A DNA stretch of 64,000 nucleotides from Lelliottia sp. JS-SCA-14 (GTDB taxonomy: Bacteria > Pseudomonadota > Gammaproteobacteria > Enterobacterales > Enterobacteriaceae), in contig NZ_CP141606.1 in the NCBI RefSeq assembly GCF_035593345.1, positions 1,798,001-1,862,000 on the forward strand, in the 5' to 3' direction. Shown here in pieces: positions 51,914 to 64,000 of the stretch; the stretch's first letter is position 1, and every line of letters starts with the position of its first letter. Under the pieces are notes generated by a model, which was not told the DNA's origin, ran no database searches, and saw nothing but the letters and a program-made list of their open reading frames with translations. The translations under genes were made by a program, and so were the position numbers.

Positions 51914-52202
51914 CTTCTCTCCAGAGGGGAAATACACATCACCTTTCAGGCTGCCCAAAAGGGAGTCTGAAGGCTTAGGTGTATATAAAGGTGAGCACGC
52001 TAATATTCTGCGGGGTTAGCGTCTGTTTTCCCACCCATCCAGCGACAATATTTTTTTATCAAAAGAGTGGTTTGATTCAGCTTTTTAATCGAATTTTGTG
52101 AATTCTGTGAAAAAGGGTATGTCACTGTTTTCACAGAAAGCACCGGCGCAGGTATAGTAAAGCTAACAGCTAGAGCAGAAGTGACGGAAAGGAGTGGTAT
52201 CG
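51914..52202. other. mdtH-rimJ divergent gap
   Basis: This 289-bp gap carries the promoters of mdtH and the rimJ-yceH-yceM unit. AGGAG precedes rimJ at about 52190. A TATAGT (52153-52158), preceded by TTTTCACAG-type sequence, could be the -10 for rimJ. No gene is visible. Confidence 0.45.
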
Positions 52203-52787
52203 ATGTTTGGCTATCGCAGTAATGTGCCAAAAGTGCGCCTGACAACAGACAGACTGGTCGTTCGTCTGGTGCATGAGCGTGATGCCTGGCGTCTGGCGGA
52301 TTATTACGCCGAGAATCGCCAGTTTTTAAAGCCCTGGGAACCCGTTCGGGATGAAAGCCACTGCTATCCCTCTGGCTGGCAGGCTCGCCTGGGAATGATT
52401 GCTGAATTTCATAAGCAGGGCAGCGCCTATTATTTCGCGCTGCTGGACCCGGAAGAGAAAGAGATTATCGGCATCGCCAATTTCTCGAACGTGGTGCGCG
52501 GCTCATTCCACGCCTGTTATCTCGGCTACTCCATCGGCCAGAAATGGCAGGGGCAGGGGCTGATGTTTGAAGCCCTCACCAGCGCGATTCGCTACATGCA
52601 GCGCTCCCAGCACATCCATCGCATCATGGCCAACTACATGCCCCACAATCAGCGCAGCGGCGATCTGCTGGCGCGTCTGGGGTTTGAGAAAGAAGGCTAC
52701 GCGAAAGATTATCTGTTGATCGACGGCGAGTGGCGTGACCACGTGCTGACGGCGTTAACCACCAAAGAATGGACCGCAGGTCGCTAA
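52203..52787 (+). CDS. rimJ: Ribosomal protein uS5 N-acetyltransferase RimJ
   Basis: A 194-residue GNAT enzyme that acetylates the N-terminal alanine of ribosomal protein S5. The acetyl-CoA site is [13 protein letters not shown] (about residues 110-122). The end [20 protein letters not shown] is typical of the RimJ/RimL group. The start [10 protein letters not shown] was chosen to match E. coli; it has GGAAAGGAG upstream. yceH follows after eleven bases. Confidence 0.96.
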   Translation: MFGYRSNVPKVRLTTDRLVVRLVHERDAWRLADYYAENRQFLKPWEPVRDESHCYPSGWQARLGMIAEFHKQGSAYYFALLDPEEKEIIGIANFSNVVRGSFHACYLGYSIGQKWQGQGLMFEALTSAIRYMQRSQHIHRIMANYMPHNQRSGDLLARLGFEKEGYAKDYLLIDGEWRDHVLTALTTKEWTAGR

Positions 52788-52798
52788 GGAGCTCTCTC

Positions 52799-53449
52799 AT
52801 GAAATATCAGTTAACGGCCACAGAAGCGCGCGTGATTGGCTGCCTGCTGGAAAAGCAGGTCACCACGCCAGAGCAATATCCTCTGTCAGTGAATGCCGTA
52901 ACCCTCGCCTGCAACCAGAAAACCAACCGCGAGCCGGTGCTCAACCTGAGTGAGCATGAAGTTCAGGAGCATCTGGACGCGCTGGTCAAACGCCACTATC
53001 TGCGCACCGTCAGCGGGTTTGGCAACCGCGTCACCAAGTATGAACAGCGTTTTTGCAATTCCGAATTTGGCGATCTGAAACTGAGCAGCGCCGAAGTGGC
53101 GGTGATCACCACGCTGCTGCTGCGCGGGCCGCAAACGCCGGGCGAACTGCGTTCCCGCGCCGCCAGAATGCATGAGTTCAGCGATATGCAGGAGGTGGAG
53201 CAGACGCTGGAAAACCTCGCCGCGCGCGAAGATGGCCCGTTCGTCCTGCGCCTGGCGCGCGAGCCGGGCAAGCGCGAAAGCCGCTATATGCATCTCTTTA
53301 GCGGCGACGTGGAAACGCTGATTAATGTCGTTGAAGCGGTCTCTCCCGCCGAGGATGAAACTCTCGCGGCGCGCGTTGAAGCCCTGGAAAACGAAGTGGC
53401 GGAGCTCAAGCAACGACTGGATTCTCTGCTGGCCCATTTAGGAGACTAA
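52799..53449 (+). CDS. yceH: DUF480 protein YceH
   Basis: A 216-residue cytosolic protein with two winged-helix repeats, the DUF480 family. The first repeat opens [20 protein letters not shown], and the C-terminus is a short coiled coil ([20 protein letters not shown]). No function is established. The start ATG at 52799 follows AAGGAGCTCTC. yceM starts two bases after the stop. Confidence 0.94.
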   Translation: MKYQLTATEARVIGCLLEKQVTTPEQYPLSVNAVTLACNQKTNREPVLNLSEHEVQEHLDALVKRHYLRTVSGFGNRVTKYEQRFCNSEFGDLKLSSAEVAVITTLLLRGPQTPGELRSRAARMHEFSDMQEVEQTLENLAAREDGPFVLRLAREPGKRESRYMHLFSGDVETLINVVEAVSPAEDETLAARVEALENEVAELKQRLDSLLAHLGD

Positions 53450-53451
53450 CG

Positions 53452-54375
53452 GTGAGTAAATTACGCATTGGCGTGGTCGGTCTGGGCGGGATCGCGCAAA
53501 AAGCCTGGCTGCCGGTTCTCGGCGCGGCGACCGACTGGACGCTGCAGGGCGCATGGTCGCCAACGCGCGAAAAAGCGCAGCGGGTGTGCGATACGTGGCG
53601 CATCCCTTATGCTACGTCCATGGCGGATCTGGCGCGCGACTGCGACGCGGTCTTTGTTCACACCTCGACGGCGACACACTATCAGGTGGTGAGCGAACTG
53701 CTCAACGCGGGCGTTCACGTCTGCGTCGACAAACCGCTGGCGGAAAACGTGCCGGACGCCGAGCGTCTGATTGAGCTGGCGGCGCGTAAAAATCTGACTC
53801 TGATGGTCGGGTTCAACCGTCGCTTTGCGCCTCTGTATCAGGACCTCAAAGCTCAGCTCGGTGCGGCGGCGTCGCTGCGCATGGACAAGCACCGCACCGA
53901 CAGCATTGGCCCGAACGATCTGCGTTTTACCCTGCTGGACGATTATCTCCACGTGGTGGATACCGCCCTGTGGCTGACCAACGGCAACGCGCAACTGAAA
54001 AGCGGGACCCTGCAAACCAACGATCAGGGTGAGATGGTTTATGCCGAGCATCACTTTGCGTTTGAGCATCTGCAGGTGACGACCAGCATGCATCGTCGTG
54101 CGGGCAGCCAGCGCGAGTCCGTGCAGGCCGTGACCGATGGCGCACTGATTGATGTCACCGATATGCGCGAATGGCGTGAGGAAAAAGGCAGCGGGGTGGT
54201 GGCACGTCCAGTCCCTGGCTGGCAGAGCACGCTCGAGCAGCGCGGCTTTGCAGGTTGTGCGCGTCACTTCATTGAGTGCGTGCAAAATCAGACGGTTCCT
54301 GAAACAGCGGGCGAACAGGCAATCCTGGCCCAGCGCATCGTGGACAAGCTCTGGCGCGAGGCGATGAGCGAATAA
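53452..54375 (+). CDS. yceM: Gfo/Idh/MocA oxidoreductase YceM (MviM)
   Basis: A 307-residue predicted NAD(P)-dependent oxidoreductase. The Rossmann loop is IGVVGLGGIAQKAWLPVL (residues 5-22), and the EKP-like motif reads VDKPLAEN near residue 95. The substrate is unknown. It starts with GTG, fixed by the close coupling to yceH. The gene is also known as mviM for its place before mviN/murJ. Confidence 0.94.
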   Translation: MSKLRIGVVGLGGIAQKAWLPVLGAATDWTLQGAWSPTREKAQRVCDTWRIPYATSMADLARDCDAVFVHTSTATHYQVVSELLNAGVHVCVDKPLAENVPDAERLIELAARKNLTLMVGFNRRFAPLYQDLKAQLGAAASLRMDKHRTDSIGPNDLRFTLLDDYLHVVDTALWLTNGNAQLKSGTLQTNDQGEMVYAEHHFAFEHLQVTTSMHRRAGSQRESVQAVTDGALIDVTDMREWREEKGSGVVARPVPGWQSTLEQRGFAGCARHFIECVQNQTVPETAGEQAILAQRIVDKLWREAMSE

Positions 54376-54435
54376 AAACAGTTTAATCCCTGTAACATCT
54401 GCGGATAGTAATTCGCTTAAATACGGGTAGACTAA

Positions 54436-56031
<1,596 letters not shown>

Positions 56032-56040
56032 ACGACTAAA

Positions 56041-56070
56041 GGGGAGTCACCTGCTGGTGCTCCCCGTTTC
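56041..56070 (+). terminator. murJ terminator
   Basis: GGGGAG-t-CACC and GGTG-CTCCCC pair around TGCT, with a short GTTTC tail, ten bases past the murJ stop. The weak T tract lowers confidence. Confidence 0.7.
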
Positions 56071-56090
56071 CCGCTTAATCGCTCGGGCGA

Positions 56091-56513
56091 TTAAATCGAA
56101 ATCTTCTTCCCACCACCGCGCGAGCTGGATGTCTGGCCATTTGCGCCATACAGTCCCGGCTCCTGATGAGGTTTCAACACCTCAAGCGCCTGCTGGTTAC
56201 GTTCAAGCTGCCCTTCTAACAGCCAGCCGTTATGCTGGTTGAGATCGCGCAGGTGCTGCGTTTTTTCCGTGATGGTCTGCCAGCGCTCAACGATATCGTC
56301 GTTGGCGCTGCGTCGCGGGTCTTGCTCCGCACGACGTTGCTTCTCCAGATAATCCAGAGTCGCCAGCAGCGAGCTTTTATCTTCAGTAATGCGCTGCAGA
56401 GCGCTGCCACTAACGTAGCCTGCGGATAACTGCTGCTGCTCGGCATCCATCACCGTCTTCAGATCGTTCAGGACTACCGTCATTTGATCCAATATTTCTG
56501 ACAGTCGACTCAT
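56091..56513 (-). CDS. flgN: Flagellar export chaperone FlgN
   Basis: A 140-residue helical cytosolic chaperone that holds the hook-filament junction proteins FlgK and FlgL before export. It has long amphipathic helices with a C-terminal substrate-binding part (NQQALEVLKPHQEPGLYGANGQ, given here as NQQALEVLKPHQEPG and LYGANGQ). It follows flgM by four bases, as in E. coli. Confidence 0.93.
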   Translation of the reverse strand: MSRLSEILDQMTVVLNDLKTVMDAEQQQLSAGYVSGSALQRITEDKSSLLATLDYLEKQRRAEQDPRRSANDDIVERWQTITEKTQHLRDLNQHNGWLLEGQLERNQQALEVLKPHQEPGLYGANGQTSSSRGGGKKISI

Positions 56514-56517
56514 ACGG

Positions 56518-56811
56518 TTATTTACTCTGAAGGAAGTTCTGCGTGTCCTGAATCAGCGCATCAGCAATTTTGCTGGTGTCCATTTTCAGTTCGCCGTTAC
56601 GAATCGCGGTTTTCAGCGCTTCGACGCGTTCCATGTTGATATCGTTAGTCCCCGGCTGCATCAGTTTGGACTGCGCATCACTTAAGGTGACGCTGGTGCT
56701 GTTGGCCGTGGACGATTTTTCCAGACGCGCTTTAAGGGCTGGCGCGTCGGTCGTTTCGCGAGGTTGTACAGTGCTAACCGGCTTCAGGGGCGATGTACGA
56801 TCAATGCTCAT
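56518..56811 (-). CDS. flgM: Anti-sigma-28 factor FlgM
   Basis: A 97-residue largely unfolded protein that blocks FliA (sigma-28) until the hook is complete and it is exported. The C-terminal half that binds FliA ([20 protein letters not shown], then [13 protein letters not shown]) is conserved. I chose [10 protein letters not shown] as the start, giving the E. coli length. A FliA promoter lies upstream, and flgA lies further upstream on the same strand. Confidence 0.95.
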   Translation of the reverse strand: MSIDRTSPLKPVSTVQPRETTDAPALKARLEKSSTANSTSVTLSDAQSKLMQPGTNDINMERVEALKTAIRNGELKMDTSKIADALIQDTQNFLQSK

Positions 56812-56870
56812 AGTGTTGTCCTCATAGAGGTTCGCGGCGTGGGCGCCTGACATCATCATTTGTTGAATAT

Positions 56871-56897
56871 TTATCGGCAGCCGCCGTGAAATCTTTA
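56871..56897 (-). promoter_or_regulatory. FliA (sigma-28) promoter of flgM
   Basis: On the minus strand TAAA, 15 bases and GCCGATAA match the sigma-28 consensus exactly. It ends 60 bases before the flgM start, in the gap after flgA, so flgMN can be read separately as class 3 genes. Confidence 0.93.
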
Positions 56898-56903
56898 AAA
56901 AGA

Positions 56904-57563
56904 TTATAGGTTAATCAGAATAATCCCATCATTTCCGACGGTTCCGTTCACCACCTGACCTGAAGACATCCTTACTCGGGCGCTTTGGGCGACCGCAGCG
57001 TTGTTCAACGCCTGGCCTTCACCATTAATACTAAAGCCATCTCCGTTTGCTACCACCATCACGCGCTGCCCGGCTTTAATGCGCCATGCCTGGCGCAGCA
57101 TCGACAGCTGAATGGCCTGACCTGGCGCGACATCGCGCAGGCTGACCGCGTCCTGTGCCTGATTAATATCAAGCATCGTCCGCGGTGGAAGCTCATCCAG
57201 ACGGCCCCGTTTTAAGGCCACGTTAGCGGGCTGTAAAACGCTGCCGCGGGAGATCGGCTGAGCGGCGACAACATAATTGCCGGTCGCCTGAACCACCACC
57301 TGTAAAAAACGTTTTTCGTTATTACAGCGTGCCTGCACGTTCACGTTGCCCCACAGCTTCGCGCTGCCGCTGACGCTGAACGAAGGCTGGTCACAGGAGG
57401 GAAGAAGATTAGGCTGCGTCTTCACCGTGACCGTCACGTCATCGCTCACCCCGGCCAGCTTCTCGGCAAAAAATGCGCTCAACTGGGCGTTAAGATCCGC
57501 GGCCTGTGACAGGGGGCTTAACAGCAGTAGGGTTGCGGCAAGGCCACTTTTAAACGTCAGCAT
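56904..57563 (-). CDS. flgA: Flagellar P-ring assembly chaperone FlgA
   Basis: A 219-residue periplasmic protein with a signal peptide ending SQAADLN. It guides FlgI into the P ring. The C-terminal SAF domain spans about residues 95-219 ([20 protein letters not shown], then [20 protein letters not shown]). It is divergent from flgB. Length equals E. coli FlgA. Confidence 0.95.
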   Translation of the reverse strand: MLTFKSGLAATLLLLSPLSQAADLNAQLSAFFAEKLAGVSDDVTVTVKTQPNLLPSCDQPSFSVSGSAKLWGNVNVQARCNNEKRFLQVVVQATGNYVVAAQPISRGSVLQPANVALKRGRLDELPPRTMLDINQAQDAVSLRDVAPGQAIQLSMLRQAWRIKAGQRVMVVANGDGFSINGEGQALNNAAVAQSARVRMSSGQVVNGTVGNDGIILINL

Positions 57564-57620
57564 CTCAAATTCCCGCGGTTCCTGGATTTAACACAATTCT
57601 ACCCTTTAGGGTTTCCTATC

Positions 57621-57636
57621 AACGCAACAAATAGCG
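57621..57636. promoter_or_regulatory. FlhDC box between flgA and flgB
   Basis: AACGCAACAAATAGCG fits the FlhDC half-site consensus AA(C/T)G(C/G)-N2-3-AAATA(A/G)CG at every position. A degenerate inverted partner starts about ten bases on (CGTTTATT). It lies in the flgA/flgB divergent gap, where class 2 control is expected. Confidence 0.75.
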
Positions 57637-57721
57637 ACGCATTTTGCGTTTATTCCGTCGATAAAGCGGACGGGTTGAGATTTAAGCTACATGCTGAAAT
57701 TTCGCCATCAGCGGAGGAGAC

Positions 57722-58138
57722 ATGCTCGATAAACTCGACGCCGCGTTACGTTTTCAACAGGAAGCGCTCAATCTGCGCGCCCAGAGGCAGGAAGTCCTGG
57801 CCTCTAACATCGCGAATGCGGATACCCCAGGGTATCAGGCGCGCGATATGGATTTTTCCAGTGAGCTTAAAAAAGTGATGGATCGCGGACGGGCGGAAGG
57901 GACGGGTGTTTCCCTTGCGCTGACGTCTTCACGCCATATTCCCGCTCAGGCAATGACTGCGCCTTCTACGGATTTACTTTACCGAATTCCCGACCAGCCA
58001 TCCCTGGACGGTAACACCGTCGATATGGACCGGGAGCGCACCCAGTTTGCCGATAACAGCCTGAAATATCAGGTGGGATTGACCGTTCTCGGCGGACAGA
58101 TCAACAGCATGAAGACCGTCCTGCAGGGGGGCAACTAA
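57722..58138 (+). CDS. flgB: Flagellar proximal rod protein FlgB
   Basis: A 138-residue rod subunit, exported by the flagellar type III system. It has the family N-terminal motif [19 protein letters not shown] (about residues 26-44) and a C-terminal helix ([20 protein letters not shown]). Start has GCGGAGGAGAC before it. It is first in the flgBCDEFGHIJ operon, and flgC begins three bases on. Confidence 0.96.
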   Translation: MLDKLDAALRFQQEALNLRAQRQEVLASNIANADTPGYQARDMDFSSELKKVMDRGRAEGTGVSLALTSSRHIPAQAMTAPSTDLLYRIPDQPSLDGNTVDMDRERTQFADNSLKYQVGLTVLGGQINSMKTVLQGGN

Positions 58139-58141
58139 TTT

Positions 58142-58546
58142 ATGGCCTTACTGAACATTTTTGATATCGCGGGTTCAGCACTGACCGCGCAGTCCCAGCG
58201 TCTGAACGTGGCCGCCAGTAACATGGCGAACGCCGACAGCGTGACCGGACCCGACGGTCAGCCCTATCGCGCCAAACAGGTCGTGTTTCAGGTCAATGCT
58301 GCGCCGGGCGCGGCAACCGGCGGCGTGAAAGTGGCGGATGTGGTTGAGAGCCAGGCGCCGGACAAACTGGTGTTCGAGCCAGGCAATCCGCTGGCGGATG
58401 CCAACGGCTACGTCAAGATGCCCAACGTCGACGTGGTCGGCGAAATGGTGAACACCATGTCAGCGTCGCGCAGCTACCAGGCGAACGTTGAGGTGCTCAA
58501 TACCGTGAAGAGCATGATGCTCAAAACGCTTACTCTCGGTCAGTAA
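58142..58546 (+). CDS. flgC: Flagellar proximal rod protein FlgC
   Basis: A 134-residue rod subunit with N-terminal [20 protein letters not shown] and NMANADSV (the rod/hook family motif), plus the C-terminal helix [18 protein letters not shown]. It pairs with FlgB and FlgF in the proximal rod. Length equals E. coli FlgC. Confidence 0.96.
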   Translation: MALLNIFDIAGSALTAQSQRLNVAASNMANADSVTGPDGQPYRAKQVVFQVNAAPGAATGGVKVADVVESQAPDKLVFEPGNPLADANGYVKMPNVDVVGEMVNTMSASRSYQANVEVLNTVKSMMLKTLTLGQ

Positions 58547-58557
58547 AGGAAACGCCC

Positions 58558-59268
58558 ATGTCCATCACCGTCAATATGAATGACCCGACCACATCTGGGG
58601 TTACCGGCGCGAGTAGTTCCGCCGGCTCCAGCTCGGTAACCGGGAATAACGCTGCCGATTTACAGAGCAGCTTTTTGACGTTACTGGTTGCGCAGTTGAA
58701 AAACCAGGATCCGACCAACCCGATGCAGAACAACGAACTGACCACGCAGCTTGCGCAGATCAGTACCGTGAGCGGCATCGAAAAACTTAACACTACGCTG
58801 GGTTCTGTCTCAGGCCAGATCGACAACAGCCAGTCTTTGCAGGCTGCGAGCTTGATCGGTCATGGCGTGATGATCCCTGGGACCACCATTCTGGCTGGGA
58901 CCAGCGGCGCCGAGGGAAGCAGCACCACCACAACCACGCCATTTGGCGTTGAGTTGCAACAGCCGGCCGATACAGTCACCGCCACCATCACCAACAAAGA
59001 CGGTGTGGTTGTGCGCACTATCGACATTGGTGATCTGAAAGCGGGCGTCCATACCTTTACCTGGGATGGCAGCCTGACTGACGGGACCACGGCACCTAAC
59101 GGTTCTTACAAAGTGGCGATTTCTGCCAGCAACGGATCGACTCAGCTGGTGGCTCAGCCACTGCAGTTCGCTCTGGTGCAGGGTGTGACTCGTGGCTCTG
59201 ATGGCAACAAACTGGATTTGGGTACTTCTGGCACCACCACACTCGACGAAGTTCGACAGATTATTTAA
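58558..59268 (+). CDS. flgD: Hook cap/scaffold protein FlgD
   Basis: A 236-residue protein that caps the growing hook. The N-terminal export and gating part has SSFLTLLVAQLKNQDPTNPM (about residues 39-58). The C-terminal part has Tudor-like and FnIII-like domains (GDLKAGVHTFTWDG, APNGSYKVAI). It is slightly longer than E. coli FlgD, with extra Ser/Thr/Gly-rich residues near 115-125. Confidence 0.95.
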   Translation: MSITVNMNDPTTSGVTGASSSAGSSSVTGNNAADLQSSFLTLLVAQLKNQDPTNPMQNNELTTQLAQISTVSGIEKLNTTLGSVSGQIDNSQSLQAASLIGHGVMIPGTTILAGTSGAEGSSTTTTTPFGVELQQPADTVTATITNKDGVVVRTIDIGDLKAGVHTFTWDGSLTDGTTAPNGSYKVAISASNGSTQLVAQPLQFALVQGVTRGSDGNKLDLGTSGTTTLDEVRQII

Positions 59269-59293
59269 GACTTAACATTATCAGGAGTAAGTC

Positions 59294-60502
59294 ATGGCCT
59301 TTTCTCAAGCGGTCAGCGGCCTGAATGCTGCGGCCACCAACCTGGACGTCATTGGCAACAACATTGCCAACTCCGCGACCTATGGTTTTAAATCCGGTTC
59401 AGCCTCTTTCGCAGACATGTTTGCCGGCTCTAAAGTGGGTCTGGGTGTTAAAGTTGCGGGCATCACCCAGGACTTTACCGACGGTACCACCACTAACACT
59501 GGCCGCGGGCTGGATGTGGCGATCAGCCAGAACGGTTTCTTCCGTATGGTCGACCAAAACGGCTCTGTGTTTTACAGCCGTAACGGCCAGTTCAAGCTGG
59601 ACGAAAACCGTAACCTGGTCAACATGCAGGGTCTGCAGCTGACCGGCTATCCGGTTGCCGGGACGCCACCAACGGTTCAGACCGGTGCGAACCCGCAGGG
59701 GATCTCCATTCCGACTACGCTGATGGCGGCGAAGTCCACCACCAACGCGTCTCAGCAGATCAACCTGAACTCCACGGATGCCGTGCCGTCCGTGTCCCCG
59801 TTTGATGCGACCAACCCGGATTCCTACAACAAAAAAGGGACCATCACTGTCTTTGACAGCCAGGGTAATGCGCACAACATGAACCTGTTTTACGTCAAAG
59901 ACACTGCCGCGAACAGCTGGAAGGTCTATTCCCAGGATGGCAGCGTAGCAGGTAGCCCTGTCGCAACAGCCACCACGCTGACCTTTGACGCCAACGGTGT
60001 TCTGACCGGCGGTGGCAAAGTTAACGTCACGACGGCGACCATGCCTGGTGCGACACCGGCGACCTTTGCACTGGACTTTGCGAACTCCATGCAGCAGAAC
60101 ACCGGCGCGAACAACATCGTGGCAACCAACCAGAACGGCTACAAGCCGGGCGACCTGGTGAGCTACCAGATCAACGATGACGGCACCGTTGTGGGTAACT
60201 ACTCCAACGAACAGACTCAGGTTCTGGGCCAGATCGTGCTGGCGAACTTCGCCAACAACGAAGGTCTGAAATCTGAAGGTGACAACGTCTGGTCTTCCAC
60301 CCAGTCCTCTGGCGTGGCGCTGCTCGGTACGGCGGGTTCCGGTAACTTCGGTACCCTGACCAACGGCGCGCTGGAAGCCTCCAACGTCGACCTGAGTAAA
60401 GAGCTGGTGAACATGATCGTCGCGCAACGTAACTACCAGTCGAACGCGCAGACCATCAAAACCCAGGATCAGATCCTCAACACGCTGGTCAACCTGCGTT
60501 AA
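59294..60502 (+). CDS. flgE: Flagellar hook protein FlgE
   Basis: A 402-residue subunit of the hook. The N-terminus AFSQAVSGLNAAATNLDVIG and NNIANSATYGFKSG is the rod/hook family signature. The C-terminal helix (SKELVNMIVAQRNYQSNAQT) forms the inner core with it. The central surface domains (about residues 90-360) are those most variable between species. Length equals E. coli FlgE. Confidence 0.96.
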   Translation: MAFSQAVSGLNAAATNLDVIGNNIANSATYGFKSGSASFADMFAGSKVGLGVKVAGITQDFTDGTTTNTGRGLDVAISQNGFFRMVDQNGSVFYSRNGQFKLDENRNLVNMQGLQLTGYPVAGTPPTVQTGANPQGISIPTTLMAAKSTTNASQQINLNSTDAVPSVSPFDATNPDSYNKKGTITVFDSQGNAHNMNLFYVKDTAANSWKVYSQDGSVAGSPVATATTLTFDANGVLTGGGKVNVTTATMPGATPATFALDFANSMQQNTGANNIVATNQNGYKPGDLVSYQINDDGTVVGNYSNEQTQVLGQIVLANFANNEGLKSEGDNVWSSTQSSGVALLGTAGSGNFGTLTNGALEASNVDLSKELVNMIVAQRNYQSNAQTIKTQDQILNTLVNLR

Positions 60503-60522
60503 TCGTCTAACGGGATGATGTC

Positions 60523-62072
<1,550 letters not shown>

Positions 62073-62129
62073 GGTGTAGTCCGGTACGGTTTCCGCCGTA
62101 CCGGCTCCCTGTTTTCGAAGATGAAGGCA

Positions 62130-62828
62130 ATGCAAAAAAACGCGGTTTTTCGTTATCCAATACTGACTGTCCTGGCCGTTACCCTCAGCGGGTGTGCCTT
62201 GATCCCGTCAAAACCTCTGGTAGAGGGTGCGACTACCGCCCAACCCGTTCCCGGCCCGACGCCGGTGGTAAACGGCTCCATTTTCCAGTCAGCGCAGCCG
62301 ATTAACTACGGTTATCAGCCGCTGTTTGAAGACCGTCGTCCGCGTAACGTGGGCGATACGCTGACCATTGCGCTGCAGGAAAACGTCAGCGCGAGCAAAA
62401 GCTCCTCGGCGAACGCCAGCCGCGACGGCAAAACCGACTTCGGCTTTGATACCGTTCCGCGCTATCTGCAGGGCCTGTTTGGCAATGCGCGTGCCGATGT
62501 GAACGCTTCTGGCGGCAACAGCTTTAACGGCAAAGGCGGCGCGAACGCCAGCAACACCTTCAGCGGTACGCTGACGGTGACCGTCGACCAGGTTCTGGTG
62601 AACGGCAATTTACACGTGGTGGGTGAAAAACAGATCGCCATTAACCAGGGCACTGAATTCATTCGCTTCTCCGGTGTGGTTAACCCTCGCACCATCAGTG
62701 GCACCAACACCGTACCGTCCACCCAGGTGGCGGATGCGCGCATTGAGTACGTCGGTAACGGCTACATCAATGAAGCGCAGAATATGGGCTGGCTGCAACG
62801 CTTCTTCCTTAATTTATCGCCGATGTAA
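62130..62828 (+). CDS. flgH: Flagellar L-ring lipoprotein FlgH
   Basis: A 232-residue outer-membrane lipoprotein that forms the L ring. Lipobox LSGC (Cys near residue 21) is followed by [11 protein letters not shown]. The C-terminus is nearly the same as E. coli ([20 protein letters not shown]). I chose MQKNAVF as the start to match E. coli; an ATG nine bases earlier is possible. Confidence 0.95.
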   Translation: MQKNAVFRYPILTVLAVTLSGCALIPSKPLVEGATTAQPVPGPTPVVNGSIFQSAQPINYGYQPLFEDRRPRNVGDTLTIALQENVSASKSSSANASRDGKTDFGFDTVPRYLQGLFGNARADVNASGGNSFNGKGGANASNTFSGTLTVTVDQVLVNGNLHVVGEKQIAINQGTEFIRFSGVVNPRTISGTNTVPSTQVADARIEYVGNGYINEAQNMGWLQRFFLNLSPM

Positions 62829-62840
62829 GCGAGGTGACCC

Positions 62841-63938
62841 ATGTTTAAATCCCTCTTCGCCATGCTGTTGATCCTGGTCGCGACCTGCGCCCAGGCCGAC
62901 CGCATTCGCGATCTCACCAGTGTACAGGGCGTACGTGAAAACTCATTGATTGGCTATGGCCTCGTGGTCGGCCTGGACGGAACGGGCGACCAGACTACCC
63001 AGACGCCGTTTACCACTCAGAGTTTGAACAACATGTTGTCCCAGCTCGGGATCACCGTCCCGCAGGGCACCAACATGCAGCTGAAAAACGTGGCGGCGGT
63101 CATGATTACCGCATCCTACCCGGCGTTTGCGCGCCAGGGGCAGACCATCGACGTGGTTGTCTCCTCGATGGGTAACGCCAAAAGCCTGCGCGGCGGTACG
63201 CTGCTGATGACCCCGCTGAAAGGCGTGGACAGTCAGGTGTATGCCCTGGCGCAAGGTAACATTCTGGTCGGCGGTGCGGGTGCATCGGCGGGCGGCAGCA
63301 GCGTGCAGGTGAACCAGCTCAACGGCGGACGTATCACCAACGGTGCGATCATCGAACGTGAACTGCCGACGCAGTTTGGCGCCGGGAACACCATCAACCT
63401 GCAGCTGAACAACGAAGACTTCACCATGGCGCAGCAGATCGCTGACACCATCAACCGCAGCCGCGGTTTTGGCAGCGCCACAGCGCTGGATGCCCGTACC
63501 GTGCAGATCCGCACCTCAAGCGGCAGCAGCAATCAGGTACGTATGCTGGCGGATATCCAGAATATGGAAGTTAACGTGCCGGTCCAGGACGCGAAAGTGA
63601 TCATCAACTCGCGTACCGGATCCGTGGTCATGAACCGCGAAGTGACGCTGGACAGCTGCGCCGTTGCACAGGGTAACCTCTCAATCAGCGTCAACCGCTC
63701 GGCCAACGTCAGCCAGCCGGATACGCCATTTGGCGGCGGTCAGACGGTCGTGACACCGCAAACGCAGATCGATCTTCGCCAGAGCGGCGGCTCGCTGCAA
63801 AGCGTGCGTTCCAGCGCCAACCTGAACAACGTGGTCCGGGCGCTGAATGCGCTGGGTGCGACACCGATGGATCTGATGTCGATTCTGCAATCGATGCAAA
63901 GTGCAGGATGCCTGCGCGCGAAACTGGAAATCATCTAA
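62841..63938 (+). CDS. flgI: Flagellar P-ring protein FlgI
   Basis: A 365-residue periplasmic protein that forms the P ring around the rod, with help from FlgA. The signal peptide ends [11 protein letters not shown]. The mature part opens [20 protein letters not shown] and includes [16 protein letters not shown]. The stop overlaps the flgJ start as TAATG. Length equals E. coli FlgI. Confidence 0.96.
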   Translation: MFKSLFAMLLILVATCAQADRIRDLTSVQGVRENSLIGYGLVVGLDGTGDQTTQTPFTTQSLNNMLSQLGITVPQGTNMQLKNVAAVMITASYPAFARQGQTIDVVVSSMGNAKSLRGGTLLMTPLKGVDSQVYALAQGNILVGGAGASAGGSSVQVNQLNGGRITNGAIIERELPTQFGAGNTINLQLNNEDFTMAQQIADTINRSRGFGSATALDARTVQIRTSSGSSNQVRMLADIQNMEVNVPVQDAKVIINSRTGSVVMNREVTLDSCAVAQGNLSISVNRSANVSQPDTPFGGGQTVVTPQTQIDLRQSGGSLQSVRSSANLNNVVRALNALGATPMDLMSILQSMQSAGCLRAKLEII

Positions 63939-64000
63939 TGCTGGGTGATAGCAAGCTGTTGACTAGTGCGGCCTGGGATGCCCAGTCGCTCAACGACCTG
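63938..64000 (+). CDS. flgJ: Peptidoglycan hydrolase/rod cap FlgJ, N-terminus (partial)
   Basis: Only the first 21 codons lie in the window: [20 protein letters not shown]. This matches the rod-cap N-terminus of E. coli FlgJ (ISDSKLLASAAWDAQSLNEL). The muramidase domain is outside. The ATG overlaps the flgI stop by one base. Confidence 0.93.
   Translation, partial: MLGDSKLLTSAAWDAQSLNDL

Noticed and set aside
59399..60427. A 342-codon minus-strand frame opposite flgE
   Set aside because: Shadow of flgE; no start signals or family features.

Overview
The window looks like a 64 kb piece of an enterobacterial chromosome, closest in gene content to Enterobacter, Lelliottia or Leclercia. Gene order follows the Escherichia coli agp-to-flgJ segment almost gene for gene, protein lengths match the E. 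coli orthologues, and REP/BIME and ERIC repeats sit between genes. Genus is an inference from content; no 16S or core-marker comparison was possible.

Layout. 1-1.7 kb: end of agp, then yccJ-wrbA (minus) and a small KGG-repeat stress protein (ymdF). 1.8-3.6 kb: an accessory insert relative to E. coli, with an EamA exporter and a TacA/TacT-type antitoxin/acetyltransferase-toxin pair, bounded by a BIME array. 3.8-10.2 kb: complete rutGFEDCBA pyrimidine-nitrogen operon with a sigma-54 promoter and RutR site, and the divergent regulator rutR. 10.2-16.7 kb: a small secreted LprI-type protein, an ERIC element, then divergent putA and putP around a PutA-operator region. 16.7-23.3 kb: a DUF3574 lipoprotein, a NupC-family nucleoside transporter, the ferrous-iron/DyP system efeUOB behind a Fur box, and phoH behind a Pho box.

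23.3-25.3 kb: an IS3-family (IS150 group) element sits exactly in the loop of the phoH terminator. Two identical tRNA-Ser(GGA) genes follow, each with its own promoter and terminator. The E. coli pga operon and ycdT are not here. 25.4-33.3 kb: ghrA, ycdXYZ, then both curli operons (csgDEFG and csgBAC) and ymdA. 33.4-41.5 kb: ymdB, clsC, the osmoregulated periplasmic glucan genes opgC and opgGH, yceK, msyB. 41.6-56.0 kb: mdtG, lpxL, trhO, yceI-yceJ-yceO, solA, bssS, SOS gene dinI, pyrC, yceB, mdtH (grxB missing), rimJ-yceH-yceM-murJ. 56.1-64.0 kb: flagellar flgN-flgM-flgA on the minus strand with FliA and FlhDC promoter signals, diverging from flgBCDEFGHI and the start of flgJ.

How the genes work together. 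The window holds several complete modules: uracil/thymine nitrogen recovery (rut), proline catabolism and uptake (put), iron uptake (efe), surface adhesion (csg), envelope glucan synthesis (opg) and flagellar rod/hook/ring assembly (flg). Almost everything is conserved chromosomal backbone. I found no clear candidate for a wholly undescribed system. The least ordinary parts are the insertion sequence in the phoH terminator, the duplicated tRNA-Ser genes, the exporter/toxin-antitoxin insert, and small gene-content changes such as the missing grxB.
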